Under the pieces are notes generated by a model that had not been told where the DNA came from, made no database searches, and was given only the letters and a program-made list of their open reading frames with translations. Below are positions 11,600 to 23,708 of a DNA stretch of 64,000 nucleotides, piece after piece. The DNA comes from Hemerocallis citrina (Eukaryota; Streptophyta; Magnoliopsida; Asparagales; Asphodelaceae): contig CM030359.1 of assembly GCA_017893485.1 (NCBI GenBank), positions 28,045,750 to 28,109,749 of the forward strand. Reading direction: 5' to 3'. The first letter of the stretch is position 1, and every line of letters starts with the position of its first letter. The translations under genes were made by a program, and so were the position numbers.

Positions 11600-13580
11600 T
11601 GTCAGTATATCAGATACAAACATATACACACTACTATGTATCAGATGCTTTTATTTTAACTACATATATACTTCAATCAGTATAGAGGATTCTATAGATA
11701 TATCATATATATATGCATATACATACTTCTATTCTCTAAAGAATTTGCTTTCTAACCTGTATATAGCTAACCTACTACATCCTGCATATATCTCAACTCA
11801 GTAAAGAGACTTTTCTACATATATATCTTAGATATATACATACATATACTTCATCTATATACAATAAATTCTTGAATGGCTACTAATGCACAACTACACT
11901 CATACACACATTCATCTATACAACTTGTTGTTCCTTGAAGAATTTTTGTGAACATCTTTGTTTGAGATCCTAATATGCCTTGTCGTATTTTAATAATCCC
12001 TACATGTTATACTAGGGATGGTTAATCACCTCAGGAAACAAGAATTTGAATTTGCAAAGCCTAGGTGAGTGTAAGTCAAAAACATGCACAAGCCCTATCT
12101 GAGGTAGCAAGTTACTGTGTTAACCTGTGTAGCTCTATCCATCTCATACAAAGTAATTTGCTTCGGAACCTTGTACCTGGAGAAGTATTGAAAGAAGCAG
12201 AACATGTTATTGATATAATTATTTAAGGCTTTTCTTTGTATCAGACTGGTTTGCACAAGCATACTAGTTTACTAGAGTAACGCTATTATCTCTTGGTTGT
12301 GAATCCACCTTCTTTGTTAAGTAGGATGCAACTACATCAGTTACTTGAGATGACTGCTCTATTCCCATCAAGAAATAGTTTGTTTTCTTTGATTTGGTAG
12401 TAAGTTGCTAAGGTTGGGTTGGGTATCAGTCTTGTTTGACTGCAGTTACCACTTCTACTGCATATCAGTGAAGGGAGAAATTTTTGATATATCACATTTA
12501 TGCATATACCTCATATCAGCTAAGGGAATTTTATATAAAAATAGATATGTATGAATACTTCAATCCAAAAACAGACCAACTTCTAAGTTGCCTATGCCTC
12601 AACTCAGTAAAAGGGATTTTCTGTTTATATATCACATATACACACTTCTATTCATTAAAGGGATCTACTCTCTACACCTGCATATGCCTCACACAGTAAA
12701 AAAGGGATTTTGTATGTACACCACTATGTATCAATAAAAAGGGGTTTTCCTATCTAAATCTTCTATGCCTTTGATGCTCTATTTTAATCAGTATATATAT
12801 ATATATATATGCATATGTTCAGTTTAGTGGAAGAATCTGGCTATACCTTATATACACACACACTCCATCAGTAAAAGACTTTTATGTATTAGGCATATGA
12901 ATTATCTGCATATACACCGCATATGAGTACTTCTTCTACATATTAGATGCATTTTATTTAAGCTGCAAACTTACTCCACTCCAGTAAAAGAGTTTTCTTG
13001 GTATCAGATACACATCTTTATTTCAGTACAAGGATTTCCTATATATATATTGTATATATGCCAACTCCATATCAGTAAAAAGGAATTCTCTATATTTCCT
13101 ATAACCTGCATAGGCTCTCTTCAACTCGGTAAAAAGAATTTCCTTCTACACCTTGCATATGTTCCAATTCAGTAAAGAGAGATTTTCTATATATATCATA
13201 TATATACATATACATATATACCTCATCTCAGAAAAAGGGTTTTTCCTACATATATGATACATATATTTCATTAAGAGATTTCTATATTATACATATATAT
13301 CTACATATCTACTTCATTTAGGTACAAGAATTTTTCTATACATACATTATATATATATACACACAAACTTTATATCAGTGAAAGGGAATTTCCTATCTAT
13401 ATCATATATACATACTCATACACTTCAATATGTAAAAAGGGGTTTTTCTTCAACTGTGTATGCTTAGTTTCAATGACAGGGATTCCTATACCTTGTATAC
13501 AACCTGTGTGAACTTCATTTTTGAGTAAAGAGATCTCCTATATATATTTACTCATATACAAACTTTATGAATGAATAAGT
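11600..13580. repeat. Degenerate AT-rich repeat array within LTR B
   Basis: Roughly thirty diverged units of about 60-70 bases recur, each combining 'cagtaaa.gggattttct' with a 'tatatatatcatatatacat' tail. A few units are present at the matching place in the other B copy (30190-30310). No gene is seen in this 2-kb stretch. Confidence 0.7.
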
Positions 13581-13669
13581 TTCTTTTGTGAGTAAATTAA
13601 CAAAGAAATGAAGTGATTATAATGAAAGATTTATTTTTTGTTGATGGTTGAGTTGTGAATTTCTAGGAG

Positions 13670-14227
13670 TTGAGTGGGAGTCCTGTGAACCGGCAGATGA
13701 GATTTTGTGGATATAGACCAGAGGGGTCTTGGGATTGTTTTGTGAAATTAAGTCCGGCAGGATACACTAACTCTAGAGATGAGGAATTTTGTGTTCTTTT
13801 AATAATAACCAACTTAAGGACAGGCACTAGTGGAGATGTGATGGAACTTGGAAAACGTAAGTATATGCTCTTGGTTTTGTTAGTCCAACGGATGCGTTCC
13901 AGGACTATTTGTTGTTTTGTCTCGAGAGAACATTTGTATGTTTACGTGTCAAGGGTCTGAAGGCCTATTCAAGGAGCATGTAGGGTGCATTTGCGTGTCA
14001 AGGGTCGGTGGGCCTATTCACGGAATGTACTTGGTGTATCTGCACGTCGAGGGCCTCGCAAGCCTATTCGTGGGGTACACAGCGAGAAAGTGATTCTCCA
14101 TTTTTTGAGCTATTCTTACATGATGCTTGCACATCGAGGACTGTGGTGCCTATTCGCGGAGTATTCTGGATCTTGTTTCCATCACCGTAGTAGGATTAGT
14201 TGCATAACGAGGGATCTAACCCTATAA
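13670..14227 (+). other. LTR-embedded open stretch conserved between two B copies
   Basis: Frames at 13670-13960 and 13985-14227 correspond to a single open frame of 197 codons in the other B copy (30103 down to 29510, sense to that LTR). Shared peptide blocks include 'PEGSW.CFVKLSPAGYTNS' and a repeat around 'RPI.G'. I recognise no domain. It may simply be conserved LTR sequence, partly made of tandem repeats, rather than a gene. Confidence 0.3.
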
Positions 14228-14895
14228 AGTGGAGAACGTTAGGGGCTTGCACTGGACCTATGTAGTATGGAATGCATAGAATCCGACAAGTATGCATTAG
14301 AGAGTCAACATATAGCAATTGTGTTTCCTTGACTTGGTTTATATGCATAATGATTTTTGTTTTCCTACACTTGACACTTAGTCTAGATTCACTTGATGTT
14401 TTCATGTGTTACTTATTACTATCTTATATTCCTTGATGATTTCATGTTTTATTTATTGATATTTTTATTTCAATTGTTCTTGCTGTTTATACTTGTTGTT
14501 ATGATACCATGTTTATGTTTTATTCGTGTTGCTTTTGTTTTTATGTCACTCACACCGTTATGGCTGATCCCTGTAGTTTTGGGGGTTAGGGTTATCTCTA
14601 GCCTCATGTTTTACAGGTAGGTGCTTATAGCTTGGGATTTGGATGCTTGTGCTAAATTGATGTTATGGCTTATGTAAAATTGTAAAAGATGTGTTTTAAA
14701 GAAAGTGTTGTAAAAAGAAATTCGTAAATCAAGGTGTTTTGTATTCCGCTGTATTTTGTAAAAAAGTGTTGTAATAAAAGTTGAAATAAAAAATTATCTG
14801 TGTTTTTGGCTATGTTTACTATTGCAATTGAAGTTGATGCTGGGAATTGTGCCACGTATTTCTGAGATATCATATTGAAAATTCGGGGCGCTACA

Positions 14896-15305
14896 AACAT
14901 GATGCTCAACTTCAATTCCAAGGACATACAAAAATCATTGAATGTCTGTGAAGTAAATTCAGCTGCATTATCTAGTCTTATTGATTTAATAGCTTGTTCA
15001 AGGAAATGGATGATTTAGGTCAATAGACTGGAAAAAAATGAGTTCCAGTTGAAGGGTCATGTAATACCATAAAGTATCTAAACATTCAATATTTACTCAA
15101 TAGGGGCAAAAAAATTCTAAAGAAAGATTGTTCCCAAATCAAAAGTGCTAAAACATAGTTCAAAAAATATGAACATAAGCCATGAAGTCTCAATGTCAAG
15201 TAGTACAATGCTAAATTAATAAAACTAAGCTACTAATAAATCCTCAAAAAATCCAGCAGATGTCAACTTTGAGTTTTCTTGTTCCTCAAGATCCTCGCCA
15301 AGGAG
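14896..15305 (-). pseudogene. Ty1/copia integrase fragment
   Basis: On the minus strand, codons near 15000-14896 read IKSIRLDNAAEFTSQ followed by a diverged 'FNDFCMSLE' block. This is the second catalytic Asp region of a copia integrase (normally RLDN.GEF). The frame is cut at 14895 by LTR family B. Upstream to 15305 the frame is poor and there appears to be an internal deletion between the gag and integrase regions. It belongs to the same element as the gag fragments at 15811-17817. Confidence 0.75.
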
Positions 15306-15810
15306 TAGAGATGGTATCGGGTCGGGTCGGTTCATTCTCTACCTGGACCCGGACCTGGTCCCCCTATGGGTCCAAAAATTGGACACAGACAGATAAGGAC
15401 CGAGTCCGGTTCCGGGTCCAGTTCTGGGTCCTAGTAAAATATTCCTACTCATTTAGGTAGGAGCGGGAGCATGAGCGGTGAGCGGAGGTGACGATCGGAA
15501 AATTTAGAATAGAGGAGTGAAAAAGAAGACATGAGTTTTGATTTTGGAAGCGGAGAAATTAGAATTGAGGAGGAAGGAGAGGAAGGAGGAGGGTAGGATA
15601 TTTATTTATGTTAATTTTTTGAGTTTTTTTAACGGGTCCATGTCTAGGGTCGGTCTATTTTGAGTGGACCCGGACCTGGACCCGAAAGTATAATGGGTCC
15701 TATTTTAAGACCCAAACACGGATCCATATAGACTGGGTCAGTTCTGGAAAATTCCGTGTCCAAGTCTAGTCCGGGTCGGGTTCGGATATCAGATATTTAT
15801 ACCAGTGCTA
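15306..15810. mobile_element. Non-autonomous hAT element (MITE)
   Basis: A 505-base element has imperfect terminal inverted repeats (TAGAGATGGTAT at the left; reverse complement TAGCACTGGTAT at the right) and an 8-bp target duplication with one change (CCAAGGAG 15298-15305, CCGAGGAG 15811-15818). Both ends carry several copies of 'gggtcggg' or 'gacccgga' motifs, as in many plant hAT MITEs. No transposase is encoded. Confidence 0.85.
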
Positions 15811-15818
15811 CCGAGGAG

Positions 15819-16384
15819 GTCATCATTGTCTATGTCAATGGTGGCATTTGCTTCAATCTTCAGAATTTTCTCGGTATTTGGCCATCGCTTGATTTTGATG
15901 CACGATAAGTGCGGGACCAACTTCACTCCCACACTTCAAACATGTATCACATGGTCCTCTATCATTTAAAAGGGGTTGCTGCAGTCCTTGATTTTCAGGA
16001 TGCTTTTTCTGTTTCTTCTGCTGGTTATTTTGTTTACCACTGTTAGGGTGATCGCGCTTCCATCTTCCTTTGTAGCCACCTTTGCTGGAGTGAATACCTC
16101 GACCACCTCCCCTTCCTCTGCCAGAATAACCCCTGCCTTCGCCAGAAAGCCCTCTTCCTCTGTCTTTACCTCAAGGTTATCCATCAGTGGCATTCGCTTC
16201 ATGGAGTGCTAGTAGTCCAGTAGGCATAGTGTTATGGTTTTTCATGAGGACTTTATCATTTTCCTCAGAAACTAGCACCACAGAGATGAGTTCAGAGATT
16301 TTAGAGAAATTTGGTTCTCTATGTTGTTGTTACAGCAGAACGTTGGTGGTATGGAATGTGAAATGAGTTTTGTCGATCATGGCG
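15819..16384 (-). pseudogene. Ty1/copia gag, C-terminal part with RGG box and nucleic-acid-binding region
   Basis: In one minus-strand frame between about 16200 and 15960 there is a Gly/Arg-rich segment (GRGYSGRGRGGGRG) and then a Lys/Gln-rich segment, the RNA-binding part of copia gag. A weak Cys cluster (CDTCLKCG) follows near 15940. Upstream, residues 'IDKTHFTFHTTNVLLQQ' (16380-16330) are the usual copia gag helix region. Frame breaks are present. It is separated from the N-terminal part by the foreign block at 16385-17415. Confidence 0.75.
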
Positions 16385-17415
16385 CTCCTTGCTCGCGGAG
16401 CGGCATACCAAAAAAAACTCCACATCCTTTTATAGATACATCTCATTGCTACTTTCATTACAGTAAAGGGGGGTCGAAGACCAAGAAGTGAATAATTAAT
16501 CCAACGAGTGTTTCCATTCACATTCCAGAACTTCATCTGGGTTCGAAATCCTACTGAGAGGTCCACTAGAGATCAGAAAATTTGGAAGTACTCTTTGACA
16601 GATGCGCTCTCTTTTTGCCTCTTAAAGAGAGCTTGTGGTACCTGCTGCCCACCCTTCCTTCGCTTTGATAACCGTGTGAATGGAGAGTGGGCAGAGAAAA
16701 AGGGAAGGAGGCCCTCATACGGAGTAGGCGCTGTCTCTCTAAAAGGGAAGAACCCAGAATACGAGAAAAACGACCTCCCCTGGCTACGCTGGATGCCGCA
16801 CTGTTCGCAACCCCGAGGGTTACTTGCGGAATGCATTCACATCGTTGCCATGAATGTTCTTTCTCCCTAGGGACCTCCGAACGAAAAGGGAGCCCCTCGG
16901 ACTGCCGATAGGCTGGGACGACTACAAACGGCTGCCCAAGAGGAGCCCCGTGGATTATAGGTACTCTTTTCTTGATCATATGTGGTATTCACCATTATCT
17001 TGGTCCATTTCACAACGAGAGGATGGTTATGTTACTCGCGGAAATATCAGCAACAAAGCAAGGAAGTCGTACACGCAGAATACAGACATCACCGTCAGAG
17101 ATTTCGAAATTAGGTTGGTAAGAAGATCGGGTGAACAACAAGAATGCTTCTGGGTTTCAAAAGCTCGTTCCCTCTAAGAAACATAAGCTAGAGGCTTTTT
17201 GGTCCCTCCTTCTTTCTTCCTACCTGCCAAATTGTCACTTGCAGGTTGGCAGACTCCATAGAGATCCTCATTGATCTGCAGGGGGAGTCACTGCTGGAGT
17301 GGGACAAACTGAGCCGGTGATGTCAAGTCTGATTACAACCACAAGGAGTAGGGCAGGAAGACCTAGGGAAGAAATAGAGCATTTTACAACCAAAAAAGCC
17401 CCCCTGGATATCAGT
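16385..17415. other. Unrecognised GC-richer insertion in copia gag
   Basis: About 1 kb of sequence of clearly higher GC than its flanks splits copia gag between 'LELCGELIS' (right) and 'IDKTHFTFHTT' (left). Overlapping frames of 74-137 codons are open on both strands (for example 16508-16870 plus, 16979-16566 minus), and none shows a known domain to me. The style of the sequence recalls plant organellar, particularly mitochondrial, DNA, but I cannot name a gene. No terminal repeats or clean target duplication were found. Confidence 0.5.
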
Positions 17416-17817
17416 TCTCCACACAACTCAAGCATTGATGCAATGTTGAACAATGCCGAGTTATATGTAGATACCGTCTTAAAGTCCGGGTAGCGAAGAT
17501 TGATCCATTCGTTCTTTGCTGTTGGGAGGATGACGAATTTCTGGTGTTCATATCTATCCTTCAGGGTTTCCCATAAGAGTTTTTGGATCCTCTATTGTGA
17601 GATACTCATTCTTCAAATGTACATGAAGATGGCGACGTAAGAAAATCGTCGCTTTGGCCTTGTTAGCAGTACTAACAAGCTTCTCTACTAGAGGAGTACT
17701 CAACGTGTGTCCCAGGACCATGGAGCTAAGATGAAACTTAGCATCCAACTTCTAGGCGAGGTAATTATTTTTGCTCACATCTAAGGCAGCGAACTCTAAC
17801 TTGGTAAGGTTTGACAT
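17416..17817 (-). pseudogene. Ty1/copia gag, N-terminal part
   Basis: The start is MSNLTKLEFAALDVS at 17817 on the minus strand, the standard N-terminus of a group of plant copia gag proteins. The UBN2-type core follows: 'KAKATIFLRRHLH..LKNEYLTIEDPKTL' (about 17680-17580) and 'FNIASMLELCGELIS' (17453-17416). A stop replaces the usual Trp in 'NYLxW' and there is a frame change near 17560. After the last block the sequence switches to the inserted foreign block. Confidence 0.85.
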
Positions 17818-17820
17818 ATG

Positions 17821-18800
17821 GGGATAAAAAGAAAATTATATTTTGGTACTTTTATATTTATTACAAGTTGTTTAGACATAGGACTTCAGGTGTATGATAA
17901 TCAGATATGACAACCTTATTGCACCAACTATATATATAAAGCATCTAATGAACAAAGAAAAAACTACCTATATCCAGTACCTTGCATCATATCTTAAGAC
18001 TCCATTTATATTTAGGCCTAAAATCAAGAAACTATAGCTCAAAGAGATGGGAATAGTCTTTACAGTACAGATTCTTTTGTGGATCATACTAGCCATTTCA
18101 AGACTCAAATTTAAACAAATTAAAGCGGTGCCACATCATAGAAGTGTGTTCTATTGGAAAGATAGTAAGATTTAGTACGGTAAATAAAAGAAATGGAAAT
18201 AACCCACTTAATTTTCTTCACCTTTCAACTTTTCTCTCATGTGCTAGTTGTCTTCTTAATGTGAACAACAGTAAAACTCATATAACATAATTTCTTGGTT
18301 GAAACTTCTCAAGTACCTATCTGTGTTTCTAGAATACTCTCAGATTACTTAAAAGGGCTAAGGTGTAAGGCTCAAGAGAATTAACTAAAAACAAACTATA
18401 TTAAGCCATCACTCCAGTACCAAAGAAATCTCCCACATATTTCTTTTTCCCAATTAAAAATTATCTTGATTATAAAAATAATAATAAAATCCCTCACAGT
18501 TACTTAATATATTGAAATGAAGCAAACCAATGGAAAATCATAGTAATACAAACCACTGTAAAATATGTTTAAAATGCAGAAATATCATTTCTTTTCACCT
18601 GAGCAATAGCTATCAACTAATACCAACAAAATTATACCTACCCTTAATAACAACACCACCACCAATGATAGCAAAAGCAGTGGCAACAACAACATAAGTT
18701 TACTTCCTCTTATAGGAAAGATACTTCGTTCTAATACTTTTTATTTTCTTCAGACCCAGTAGGCACAGTAACCAAAACCCAATACACAAGATTTCAACTA
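17821..18800. other. AT-rich stretch upstream of copia gag, no gene seen
   Basis: This should contain the leader, primer site and 5' LTR of the copia element (minus strand). I could not place the LTR edges or a primer-binding site. It holds short A/T runs and a few 'accaccacc' and 'caacaacaac' triplet runs (18640-18690). Confidence 0.4.
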
Positions 18801-18899
18801 GATTAGAGACTAAAGAGTAGAGTGTATCGGTAACCAATACACAAGTGCATCTAACTTATATTAATAGAACAAATTATCAACTAGGCTAACTGTCTAAGT

Positions 18900-19860
18900 A
18901 CTATCAACTAGGCTCGGATTAGAAAATGGTATAATAGATAATAATAACTGAATTAAATGTCAGCGACGTTTGGTTACTATGTTGTCCGATAACTTAGGGC
19001 TCGAAGTAGTTGTTTGTTAATAGCAAAGATAGTTCTAGAGCTTTTGATTTCACCTAGTTAATCCCACACAAATCATAATTCCATGTAACTAGAAATTCTA
19101 TTTTTTCAAGTTATAGACCAAAAAGATCCTCTAATTATTCAATGTTTTCTCTCGAACAACACTAAAAATATCACTGACTAACAATTTTTCATATGTCTAT
19201 GCAAATTTAATTAATTGAAGACTCATTAATATCTATGGATTTCTTTATAGTCACATTAATCGCGGTAAATCATATCTAATTTCGCTCAATTAATGTTGTT
19301 TAATTCTATAATTCTAAATCACATGTTACCTTTCGGCATCCTCCATGATTCAAATAATAGTTGGCCAAACAATTGTAAGCATTAAGAACAAAAATTAAAC
19401 ACAGAACCATGAAAAAAAAGACGAATCAATTAACATAAAATTAGAATTGTGTTATCAAAACTAGGCTACATTGAAGTCCTAAAAAAATAAATTTAGTTCA
19501 TGATGATTTTGCAACTAACAAACATGTTTTTAGATTTCATAATATTAAAATTTAGATGAGAGAAGAAAGAACTCAATTGTTGTATGAAGTCGAAATTCAA
19601 ATCTCGGGATCCGCGCCTCCCACTTCTTTTATTTTATTTTTCTCCCTTGGAATCTGATGCCGCAATCCCTCTCTCCTTTCTTTGCTTCTTCTCTGGCTTT
19701 GTGCACCCCCAACTGCCTTTTTCTCTCTCTGGTTTTCATCTTGGTTTTCGTCATGCTTTCTGTGCCGCATACCAAAACAAAACAGAGCCGCCCCCTCTGA
19801 CTTTCTGCTAACTTCTTTATACAAGGAGGGGGGAAAGTAGGTTAGGGTTTAGTTAAATAA
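18900..19860 (-). mobile_element. Athila-like LTR fragment
   Basis: Positions 19005-19740 align by eye, in the same orientation, with 56420-57130, the 5' LTR of the Athila element. Shared strings include 'tgttttctctcgaacaacac' and 'ttgtgcacccc'. On the minus strand a TATAAAG near 19820 precedes this block. No gag or pol of this copy is next to it, so it is a solo or partial LTR. Edges were not resolved. Confidence 0.65.
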
Positions 19861-20515
19861 AATTAGGACTAGATAATTAATTAATTAATTAGCTAAAGTT
19901 TATAGATTAAGATTAATATAATAAATTTTATAATAATCAGCTAACTAATCTTAATCCAAATCCACCTACTCTTCAATTCCGTACTGTTCATTTTTTCTTT
20001 AATTTTGTATTACAAAATTTTAATCAACCCCCTCGTTGACTATAATATTTTCTATTGGTTCTTCAAATGGTCAATTTTTAAGGACATACATTTTAGTTCT
20101 TGAATCTTCCAGAAATCTTCACATAAAATCAAATTGAATTTTTGAAATCTTTATTCTTGTATTCTTCCTTGATTTCACCAAAAACACTTACATTTTGTAT
20201 TTATCGTTCACATTCCTACAAAAACAAAAAAAATAAATAAAATTTAATAGAAGTAAGATACATTTTAAAGAAATAAACGAGAACTCGCAACTTTAATGCG
20301 TAAAAAGAAATAAATTCATGTATAAATTTCACTGATCAAATACCCCCAAACATAAGAGCAAAAAGTAAAACCATGAATAAAGGGATAGTAATCATAATTA
20401 GGCTCAGCTCGTCACACCAAAAGATCTTATCATACAAGCATAAAAATTCAACTTAAAATACAAATAATAACAAATAAAAGAAAACCAAGCATACTCACTT
20501 TCTCTAGTGCAATTA
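19861..20515. other. AT-rich spacer, no gene seen
   Basis: This is strongly AT-rich DNA with runs such as 'attaattaattaatt' near 19878. It may include the upstream part of the LTR fragment to its left. Nothing codes. Confidence 0.4.
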
Positions 20516-20629
20516 TCTATATAATAAATTACAAAGAAAGCTATCAAGTGGCTCTCCTTCAATCTCCCCTAAAACCAATGGCCCAGATTGATTCTCACAA
20601 AACATATTTTTCCACCAAAAATTTCAAAA

Positions 20630-20633
<4 letters not shown>

Positions 20634-20682
<49 letters not shown>
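20634..20682 (+). repeat. (CT)n microsatellite
   Basis: A nearly pure CT dinucleotide run, followed to about 20960 by further interrupted CT-rich stretches. Such pyrimidine tracts are common in plant 5' leaders, so this may be the leader of a captured gene. Confidence 0.95.
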
Positions 20683-20687
<5 letters not shown>

Positions 20688-20784
20688 ACTGTCTCTCTTT
20701 CTCCAGCTCCCATCTCTTTCTCTCTCACCTACTTTCCCCAACCCCCTCTATCTCTCGCTCCTCACTTCCTGACCCCCCTCTCTC

Positions 20785-20863
20785 TCTCGATGCCCCGGTG
20801 GCCGAAGCCAGCCTCGACGCTCTCTCCCGATGCCCCGGTGGCTGAAGACAGCCTCGACTCCCT

Positions 20864-20902
<39 letters not shown>

Positions 20903-21110
20903 CTCTCTCAGCTACTTTCCCCAACCCCCCTCTCTCTCTCCTCACTTCTCGACCCCCCCTCTCTCGACGCCCTGCTAGGCTGAAGCCAACCTCGACGCTC
21001 TCTCCTAACACCCCGGTGGCTGAAGCTAGCCTCGACGCCCTGAAACCCTGCTCCCCCCATCTCTCTCGATACCCCGCCTCCTGAAGCCAGCCCCGATGCC
21101 CCACCTCTCG
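20785..21110 (+). repeat. Diverged GC-rich repeats around 'ccggtggc.gaag'
   Basis: Four or more imperfect units of 'gatgccccggtggc.gaagcc' plus 'agcctcgacgc' are interleaved with CT tracts. Short frames run across them but look like by-products of the repeat. No protein family is recognised. Confidence 0.6.
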
Positions 21111-22139
21111 GCGCTGCCCTCTTCGACTGCGTTTCAAGGATAAAGTTGGGTTCTTTATTGTAGTTTCATGTTGTTCTTTTAATTTGGGATTGAAATTCAG
21201 ATAACTTGGGATTGAAATTCTTGATTTGATAAGGAATTGTTGTAGAAAAGGTTATTTTTTTGTAATGTTATTTTGGGTTTCAATTCTAAATTTTGATTCG
21301 ATTCGGTTGTGGATCTGATTGTTGATGTTAGACTTGAATGGGTTGAAGTTTATGATCGGATTATTCAACATTAAGAACGCTCAGTAACAAATCGATTTGG
21401 AATATAAATAACATCCAATAGTTTAAGAATCGGTGACGAGTTATGTGCCAAATCAAGAAAATCTGTGGCTAGTTTTTATGGGTGTTGCGGTTTGTTTATT
21501 TAGTTGCCATGATCGAATGGTCGAAACCATGTGATAAATTGATCAAATGGTCAGACTTGAATATATTAGTTCGTGAGTGTATTACCGAATAAAAGTAAAC
21601 TATCTCCAAATATTTATGATCATGTCATTCTATTGTAAGCTTCGTTGGATGTAAATTATCAAGATTTAAGATGATTTAAATAATTTGTTGTGTAATTGGG
21701 ACCAATCTAACAAAATTGTTGTAGGCAAGGTAAAAGTTTTTGCAATTTCATGTTATGTTTGGGTTTTATTCCATATGGGTATGTGCCTCTAACTTTTGAT
21801 CTTCAAGTGTGCTAGTTGTTGAATTTGAATTTGCGTCCTGCATCATTTAGGGCTAAAAGAATGTAGATCAACTTCATGTACACCAATATGGAAGGTGGTT
21901 AAGTAAAGCTAGGAAGACTATTTTCAAGAAATTTGGGAAGTATGTCAGATGATTGAAGTTTTTAGTTTACAGAAAATCTACTTTGAAAAACATGTCTTTG
22001 AAAATCAACTTTGAAAAACTACTTTGAAAATCTACTTTGAAAAACATGTTTTTCATACATCCTGAAAATTAGGATTGCCTTATATTTCGTGATGATGTGG
22101 GATTTTGTTGGAATCAGTGGTTGATGAATAGGAGGTGGC

Positions 22140-22535
22140 TTCTTTGCCAAAAGGAGGTGAAAATAAGGTGGATAATGCAACTAGGTCAAGTAGCACAAGT
22201 AGTGATTCTTGATCTTCCTCCAGTGGTAACAATTTTATTTATGTGTTCTTTGCAAAATACATAATTTCCACCTCAAATTGAAAACTAAATCCATGCTACC
22301 CATTGATTTGGGGGGGTATTTTCCTTTTTGGACAACCTTACTTTATTGTATTCATGGTCCTTTTTTGAATTTTTTTTATATTAATAACTAAGTTAAACAT
22401 TGATAGTACAGGAAATTTTGTTTTCCTTTAAAGTTAAATTGACTTATACCTTGAGTTGTGTTACAGATTCTGATAGTGAAAGTTCTTCTGCGCGATCCAA
22501 TGCATCCGATGCAACTCAATCACCGAGAATGTAAA
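22140..22535 (+). pseudogene. Two Ser/Asp-rich exon-like pieces
   Basis: The first piece, about 22140-22220, encodes 'NATRSSSTSSDS' with a stop, then a possible donor (gtaaca). The second begins after 'tgttacag' at about 22467 and encodes 'SDSESSSARSNASDATQSP'. Together they resemble the Ser/Asp-rich tail found in plant BET-type bromodomain (GTE) proteins, but low-complexity sequence cannot settle the family. If real they are captured exons like those downstream. Confidence 0.3.
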
Positions 22536-23188
22536 CCATAATTTAGGTAAGAATTAGTATTATTCGAGAATTTTATTTTGTAGGGTAATTTACTGTTTTG
22601 ATACTATTTATGTTGTGTTTTGTAACTCAAAATTTCTTTAGTTTCTGTAGTATGTTCACTGTTGTTCACTGTTGCTCATTATGTGTTCCATTCAATATTT
22701 ATGTAGTACATTCACTGTTGCAATATAAAGACCATTTATACTTTTCACCATGTGCCTTACAGTGCCTTACAGTATACAACTTGCTAGAATAATTCCACAA
22801 TGTGCCTTACAGCATACAACTTGCCTTTTTTCATTGAGAAACAAAACAATTATTTTTCTCATTCCATTTGATGCTTAAAGTCGAGATATTTGCGGTTGAA
22901 TGCTGTTTGCATTGTTCGTAGTGTGAATTTTGATGAGTAAGAATTCTGATTTGAGAAGAAAGGATAAAGCTTGAATCTTTTGCATCTTTCATGTTTGTTT
23001 TGTTTATTTTAGTTTTATGTGCCCATAAAAGTATATAGTTCATTTTAGTTTCATATCTAAATCTAATCTTCATTGTCAGTGATTGGAGAAGGAAAATAAG
23101 ATCAGAGTTTCTCAGATTTAGTAGAAATTTAGGGTATACAATTTGCTTTTTCTCATTTCTAATTTCTTTTTGTTGTGTTTTGTCACAG

Positions 23189-23285
23189 GGCTTTCGTTTT
23201 TTTCAGTTCGCCTGTATCTAAAGATTTGGTCTCCTACATAGAGAGTGACCCAAGTGTCTTGCCTTGCATAGGTGCACTCAGTGAG
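23189..23285 (+). pseudogene. Captured exon fragment of a Sec1/KEULE-type protein
   Basis: After a good acceptor (ttttgtcacag) the sequence encodes AFVFFSSPVSKDLVSYIESD followed by a 'VLPCIGALSE' block, then a donor (gttaag). I recognise this as a segment of the Sec1/Munc18 family protein KEULE/SEC1A, which acts with syntaxins in vesicle fusion. The known protein normally continues with 'MNLEYF', which is missing here. One exon of a protein of about 660 residues cannot be functional. Its neighbours on the same strand come from a different gene. Confidence 0.7.
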
Positions 23286-23538
23286 GTTAAGCTTTTTTCA
23301 TTTTTTCTATTTCCTGAATTGCCAAAAAAAAAAAGAAAAAGAAGAAGAATTACATCATGGATGTGTTGAATATTCATGGTTATTGTTTGTATATATGGAT
23401 GTGTTTCAAGAAAAAGAAGGTATCCTGTAATTTTAGGTGATTGAGTTAGGTTGTAACAACAGAGATAATAAAATTGCTAGCATGCTTTTTTATATTCACT
23501 TTGCACATAAGGGATCCCTTTTTCTTTTGCTTTTGTAG

Positions 23539-23626
23539 GTTACAGAAGAAGCTGATGTTGAAGAGTTTGAAGCTAACTATAGAGGATCAGATTCAGAGAA
23601 GAAAGATCTGAAGGATTTATGTTTAG
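23539..23626 (+). pseudogene. Captured exon of a DNAJC9/DnaJ6-type chaperone (first piece)
   Basis: An acceptor 'ttttgtag' is followed by 88 bases encoding 'ADVEEFEANYRGSDSEKKDL', then donor gtatga. This is the conserved segment after the J domain in plant DnaJ6 (DNAJC9-like) proteins. The usual 'KGNMNR' residues that should follow are absent, so the 3' edge of the original exon is lost or changed. No J domain (HPD motif) is seen upstream. Confidence 0.8.
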
Positions 23627-23708
23627 GTATGACTTGGGAGTATCTGTTTATGTTGGTTGTGTATATGGAGGACATCTGCAGCTTATCTGACCTGTCTTTG
23701 TTTTACAG

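Larger units (their letters stand above)
11591..14895 (+). mobile_element. LTR family B, 3' part
   Basis: This ends in CGGGGCGCTACA at 14895. Positions 13620-14895 match, inverted, 28866-30120, which ends in the same way and is flanked there by a target duplication. The left end is lost beyond the inserted Tat element. The element interrupts the copia integrase, which resumes at 14896 (expected duplication AACAT). Inside are an AT-rich minisatellite (11600-13580) and a set of about 60-base repeats around 'gcctattc' (13960-14160). Confidence 0.75.

Noticed and set aside
20548..21137. Leu/Ser-repeat frames and their Arg/Glu-repeat complement
   Set aside because: These are translations of (CT)n microsatellite and its flanking degenerate repeats.
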